Shown one piece after another: positions 60,859 to 64,000 of a stretch of DNA of 64,000 bases (positions are counted from its first letter, which is position 1; each line of letters opens with the position of its first letter). The notes below the pieces were generated by a model. It was not told the DNA's origin. It ran no database searches and worked only from the letters and a program-made list of their open reading frames with translations. The translations under genes and the position numbers were made by a program. The stretch is from JAWLHU01 sp041690255 (GTDB lineage Bacteria; Bacillota; Sulfobacillia; Symbiobacteriales; Symbiobacteriaceae), in assembly GCA_041690255.1 (NCBI GenBank), contig JAWLHU010000003.1:186001-250000 (forward strand), read 5' to 3'.

Positions 60859-60887
60859 ATTATAACCCCGCTGGCCAAATTACGCAA
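60859..60887 (-). promoter_or_regulatory. Sigma-70-type promoter of the RRM gene
   Basis: On the minus strand TTGCGT (60887-60882) and TATAAT (60864-60859) are 17 bp apart, close to consensus. The transcript would begin near 60852. Confidence 0.75.
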
Positions 60888-60922
60888 GTTATTTCTGTGA
60901 TTCAGGTCTTTCTCTCCAACCG

Positions 60923-60951
60923 TTGTGATCTGAGCGACTCTGCGGTACAAT
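60923..60951 (+). promoter_or_regulatory. Sigma-70-type promoter of the 61.0 kb gene pair
   Basis: TTGTGA (60923-60928) and TACAAT (60946-60951) are 17 bp apart, about 110 bp before the 154-aa gene. Confidence 0.7.
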
Positions 60952-61056
60952 GGGGTAGACTTGCATACGTGTGGCTCGTAAGAGCGACCTGGTGCGAACA
61001 GCGCCGGGTCTTTGTCTATTGTTCTCACGCTTGTGATCTGAAGGGAGGGCCATCTT

Positions 61057-61521
61057 GTGAGCAACGGTCTCACGTCGACGTTTCATCTGCCCCAGGGTTG
61101 GACATTGCGGAAGGTCGCATCCAGCTTGGCGCAGGAGTGGCTGACGCCCTATCGGGCTGCTCCGGCTATGAAGGCCGCCCGTTGGGTGGTGCAAGCTGTC
61201 GTCGACCCGGACAAGGTTGAGGAGCCTCTCTGGGAGGCAGGGATCTCCACCAGCGAGTATGAGCAGCGGCTGAACCGCCCGGACCTGTGCTGGGCGATCC
61301 GCGCAACCGCCGGGCGGGGCAAGGCCACCATGCTGGCGCGCCTCAATACGGTGATGGACAAGCCAGACACCTTTGAGATTGCAACCTACAAGGCTCCGTT
61401 CCCCGAGACTCTCTTTGACGCCGCCAAGGTGGAAGAGTTTATGGCGGAGCAGCAAATCGGGGCGGTGGAGGAGTTCTTCCCCGCTCTGCTGAAGAGCAAT
61501 GGCTTCAGGGAGGGCGAGTAA
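61057..61521 (+). CDS. Hypothetical protein coupled to a hydrolase
   Basis: 154 residues, all-alpha by composition, with RLNRPDLCWAIRATAGRGKATMLARL as the most distinctive stretch; no motif recognised. GTG 61057 follows AAGGGAGG. The metallo-hydrolase gene starts 3 bp after its stop, so the two are co-expressed and probably act together. Confidence 0.7.
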   Translation: MSNGLTSTFHLPQGWTLRKVASSLAQEWLTPYRAAPAMKAARWVVQAVVDPDKVEEPLWEAGISTSEYEQRLNRPDLCWAIRATAGRGKATMLARLNTVMDKPDTFEIATYKAPFPETLFDAAKVEEFMAEQQIGAVEEFFPALLKSNGFREGE

Positions 61522-61524
61522 CGG

Positions 61525-62319
61525 TTGGTCACGCTCATCTCCCGGTTCCTTCCGGGCTCCGCCAGCTTCGATGTAAAGGCTGCCCTTGTCCAGGGTACGA
61601 AGCACCGGATCGTGGTGGATACGCTGATCGCGCCCGCGGACATGGTCGCCTGCCAGGATCCCACCCTTGTGATCTACACCCACTCGGACTGGGATCACTG
61701 CTGGGGCACGGCGGCCTTCCCAGGGGTTCCCGTCATCGGACATACCATTGCCCGGGAGCGGCTCCTGAGCCAGGAGGCGCAGGAACACCTGGTCAATCTG
61801 CAGCGCGAGAGCCCGGAGGCGTTCGGGGATAGCCGGATCATTCCACCGGATATCACCTTCGATTCCTCCCTCGTGATCGATGCCGGCTGCCTGACCCTTC
61901 GCCTCCACCATACGCCGGGACACACCGCTGACTCACTGGTGGTGCACATTCCGGAGCTCGACCTCCTGCTAGCGGGCGACGTGGTAGAGAACCCGATTCC
62001 CAGCCTGAATGAGCCGGGGCATATCCGCGACTGGGCCAAGAGCCTCCGCCGTTGGGAGCAGGCAGGCCTGAAGCAGGTGGTCCCCAGCCACGGGCGCCCG
62101 GGCGGGCCGGAACTGCTCAACCGCAATGCTTCTTACGTTGAGGAACTACTGGATCGGGTCGGACGCTTCCTGGATCAGGGAGTGCCGCTTGACGAGATGC
62201 AACACCGCATGCCGGTGGAGGAATTCGTGGCCGATATCGACCAGTATCCTGCATACTACCGCCAGGGGCATGTGTCGAACATCGCCCAGGTGGTGGCTGA
62301 ACTAAAGAGGGACAGATAA
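61525..62319 (+). CDS. Metallo-beta-lactamase-fold hydrolase
   Basis: 264 residues. The zinc motif THSDWDH (residues 52-58) is followed by HTPGH, the bridging Asp in AGDVVE and a final His in SHGRP, the full MBL set. TTG 61525 has AGGGCGAG upstream and is preferred because it is next to the previous stop. Substrate unknown. Confidence 0.9.
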   Translation: MVTLISRFLPGSASFDVKAALVQGTKHRIVVDTLIAPADMVACQDPTLVIYTHSDWDHCWGTAAFPGVPVIGHTIARERLLSQEAQEHLVNLQRESPEAFGDSRIIPPDITFDSSLVIDAGCLTLRLHHTPGHTADSLVVHIPELDLLLAGDVVENPIPSLNEPGHIRDWAKSLRRWEQAGLKQVVPSHGRPGGPELLNRNASYVEELLDRVGRFLDQGVPLDEMQHRMPVEEFVADIDQYPAYYRQGHVSNIAQVVAELKRDR

Positions 62320-62324
62320 GGAAA

Positions 62325-62358
62325 GACCCTGGTCATCTGACCGGGGTCCTTCTTTCTG
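62325..62358 (+). terminator. Terminator after the hydrolase gene
   Basis: GACCCTGGTCA (62325-62335) pairs with TGACCGGGGTC (62338-62348) with one G:U pair. Inner pairs must open to leave a usable loop. A CTTCTTTCT tail follows. Confidence 0.7.
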
Positions 62359-62382
62359 CTACCCACCGACGCGGTCCTGCCC

Positions 62383-63156
62383 TCAGTCCGAGCGGGGCCG
62401 CCCCTCACGACGGGACAAACCGAGGGCATACCGCACGAACTCGTGCGTGGCGCGAAACTGGTCCATCTCCATGCTGTGGCGCCAGACCATGGCGGTCTGG
62501 ATCAGATCGTGCCACTCGCTGTTTAGATGCTCCATCGCCCATGATGCCGCCTGCGGCTTGGTGGCGATCGCCCCACTATGCAGGGTGTAGAGTGCCCGGC
62601 ACATGGTCAGAACGGCGTAGGCCTGGTATTCACTGCCCCGCAGCCGGAAGGGATCCTTCAATTGCGGCGCCCACCACCCCTCCAACATGGCGAGCGTCGC
62701 CTCCCGAAGAACATCTGCGGAGATGGGGTCAATCAACGTCCGGGGGGCCGGTCCGGCCAGGGTAACCCCCCTCTCTCGGATGATGTGCCGCTGAATCACC
62801 CACTCGGCGCCGTGCCGGTCATGACCGAAGCTGCCATCGGCCCGGATGACAGGGTGGACGGAGTCTTCTCGATCGAAGCGGCGGAGTGCCTGCCGCGGAA
62901 TGTAGGAACCCTCGTAATTGGTCCGCCACGCCAGGTCGCTCGCGGCGATACGGGCATGCATCGCCTCCAGCCCTTTGACCCTTTCGGCCGGGAGCGGGCC
63001 GTCGGTCACGACCAGGAAGTCCACATCGCTTCGGGCGGGGTCGAAGTCGCCGAGGGCAAGTGACCCATGGAGATAGAAGCCGACGAACTGATCGCCGAGA
63101 GTGGCCGTGGTGCCCTCCAGGAGACGGTTCAGCAAGGCGGATACTGCATCGAGCAT
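62383..63156 (-). CDS. AadA/DUF4111-like nucleotidyltransferase
   Basis: 257 residues. The nucleotidyltransferase motif HGSLALGDFDPARSDVDFLVV (GS...DxD, D44 and D46) is at the N-terminus, followed by a DUF4111-type C-terminal helical domain with GSEYQAYAVLTMCRALYTL, as in aminoglycoside adenylyltransferases. Actual resistance activity is not shown by sequence. It is alone on its strand. Confidence 0.88.
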   Translation of the reverse strand: MLDAVSALLNRLLEGTTATLGDQFVGFYLHGSLALGDFDPARSDVDFLVVTDGPLPAERVKGLEAMHARIAASDLAWRTNYEGSYIPRQALRRFDREDSVHPVIRADGSFGHDRHGAEWVIQRHIIRERGVTLAGPAPRTLIDPISADVLREATLAMLEGWWAPQLKDPFRLRGSEYQAYAVLTMCRALYTLHSGAIATKPQAASWAMEHLNSEWHDLIQTAMVWRHSMEMDQFRATHEFVRYALGLSRREGRPRSD

Positions 63157-63458
63157 CGGAAGTGGTCACCCCCTGCTGCCAACCATGTCAGTGGCCGTAC
63201 CCTCGACCTACGTGGCACTTCTCTCTGTCTCCATTGGCTACGATACCACAATGTCGATTGCTCAGGTGCGACACCGAAGGATCATGCCGAACCGCTTGAC
63301 ACTCGCCAAGTCATCGCAGAAGATATAGATGATATGTTTACCTAGATGAAAGTTTCATCGTTCCCTCTGATCACCATAGGCTCTGCCTCGGTCATTGGCA
63401 AGCAGGGAAGGGTTGGCCAGCCGTGGGGTAGCCCGAACATCTGGAGGAGGAGTCTCAC
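63157..63458. other. Divergent intergenic region upstream of modA
   Basis: A 302-bp stretch between the nucleotidyltransferase and modA, starting with the nucleotidyltransferase leader. TTGACA at 63296-63301 is a possible -35 facing modA, with weak -10 candidates AGATAT or GATATA at long spacing. It also holds the 15-bp palindrome listed separately. No gene was seen. Confidence 0.45.
63345..63359. promoter_or_regulatory. Palindrome upstream of modA, candidate operator
   Basis: GATGAAA-G-TTTCATC is a perfect 15-bp palindrome 100 bp upstream of modA. It does not match the E. coli ModE site. Confidence 0.4.
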
Positions 63459-64000
63459 ATGCGCTCTGTCTGGCGGCACGCCGGGGCTATTGCAGCTCTG
63501 GGGGCGCTCCTTTGGACCATGAACGGCTGCGGCGACGGCAAGGCAGAGCCGATCACCCTGACGGTTGCGGTTGGCGATGGGCTGCGTTTGGCCATGCCGG
63601 AGGTCGCTGAACCGTTCGAGAGCAGGCGACCAGACATCAAACTGGCATTCAGCTTTGCCAATGCCGGTACCATCGCATCACAGGTACGGCATGGTGCACA
63701 GGTCGACGTGGTGATCGTCCCGTCTGGCGGGGGGCACATGGACGCACTGAATCGAGACGGCCTCTTCCAGCCCGGGAGCCGCCAAACGGTGGCGGGTGAC
63801 CAGTTGCTGCTGATCGTACCGAAGCAGACCACCATGCCACAGGACCCCTGGCAGTGGCTGACAAGCAACGGGGTCAAACGACTGGCCATCGGCGATCCCA
63901 AGACCGTACCGGTCGGAGCGTACGCCATGGAGGTTCTGCGTCACCTCGGCGTGGCCGATGCGCTGGAGCCCAAACTCATCCATACCGGTAGCGTCCGCCA
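63459..64000 (+). CDS. modA: Molybdate-binding lipoprotein ModA (3' cut by window)
   Basis: The first ~180 residues of a substrate-binding lipoprotein: signal with NGC lipobox near residue 23, then LTVAVGDGLRLAMPEVAEPFE, NAGTIASQVRHGAQVDVVIVPS and LLLIVPKQ, the order and spacing of ModA. ATG 63459 follows GGAGGAGG. The frame is still open at 64000, so the gene and probably modBC continue beyond the window. Confidence 0.85.
   Translation, partial: MRSVWRHAGAIAALGALLWTMNGCGDGKAEPITLTVAVGDGLRLAMPEVAEPFESRRPDIKLAFSFANAGTIASQVRHGAQVDVVIVPSGGGHMDALNRDGLFQPGSRQTVAGDQLLLIVPKQTTMPQDPWQWLTSNGVKRLAIGDPKTVPVGAYAMEVLRHLGVADALEPKLIHTGSVR

Overview
The window is GC-rich bacterial DNA (roughly two-thirds G+C by eye) with dense coding on both strands. 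Genes start with ATG, GTG and TTG, ribosome-binding sites are strong (GGAGG type), and many secreted products are lipoproteins. Firmicute-style modules (a Bce-type peptide resistance cassette, SNF2 plus SWIM gene pair, standalone YedF-like protein, c-di-GMP-I riboswitch) suggest a high-GC Bacillota such as a Symbiobacterium relative. This assignment is an inference from gene content; no rRNA or tRNA gene was seen.

Layout. 1-2.4 kb: the end of a sensor kinase, then an ABC-2 ATPase/permease pair. 2.4-4.9 kb (minus): a three-gene cassette of unknown function (VWA lipoprotein and two coiled-coil proteins sharing a C-terminal motif). 5.0-7.9 kb: acetyl-CoA synthetase, a small ORF and a YedF/DsrE-like protein. 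8.1-13.2 kb: a response regulator, short sensor kinase, ATPase and large permease resembling the Bce peptide-sensing/detoxification modules. 13.3-15.5 kb: YceG-like membrane protein, thioesterase, M23 lipoprotein. 15.6-20.6 kb: SWIM-domain protein and SNF2 helicase. 20.7-23.4 kb: Nudix hydrolase, two secreted or cell-envelope unknowns. 23.5-30.2 kb: two-component system, MacAB-like efflux operon and a secreted protein. 30.3-33.2 kb: two unknown genes, a 21-bp tandem repeat tract and a TauE/SafE transporter divergent from a LysR regulator. 34.3-39.4 kb: MalT-like LuxR regulator, flavodoxin-like protein, small membrane proteins, MazG-like protein and an MFS remnant.

39.4-42.3 kb is a degraded minus-strand island. 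A promoter, a c-di-GMP-I riboswitch and an intrinsic terminator precede a frameshifted RHS remnant, a 68-aa membrane protein, an L,D-transpeptidase-like gene with a stop at codon 5, a propeller-like lipoprotein and a truncated copy of part of atoE. 42.6-49.9 kb is a complete short-chain fatty acid/acetoacetate locus (atoS-atoC, then atoD-atoA-atoB-atoE). A sigma-54-type -24/-12 promoter and a 17-bp palindrome lie upstream of atoD, so AtoC probably activates the operon. 50.0-52.6 kb encodes a sulfonate/nitrate-type ABC importer.

52.8-64 kb carries a MATE exporter, a membrane protein, an aldo/keto reductase, an orphan NarL-type regulator, an unusual cupredoxin/beta-helix/membrane fusion protein with a 54-aa downstream gene, a metallophosphoesterase, an RRM RNA-binding protein with a long leader, a 154-aa unknown coupled to a metallo-beta-lactamase-fold hydrolase, a nucleotidyltransferase, and the start of a molybdate-binding protein cut by the window edge.

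No CRISPR array, insertion sequence, prophage or complete defence system was recognised. The best candidates for undescribed biology are the 2.4-4.9 kb cassette, the cupredoxin fusion, and the riboswitch-controlled RHS island.
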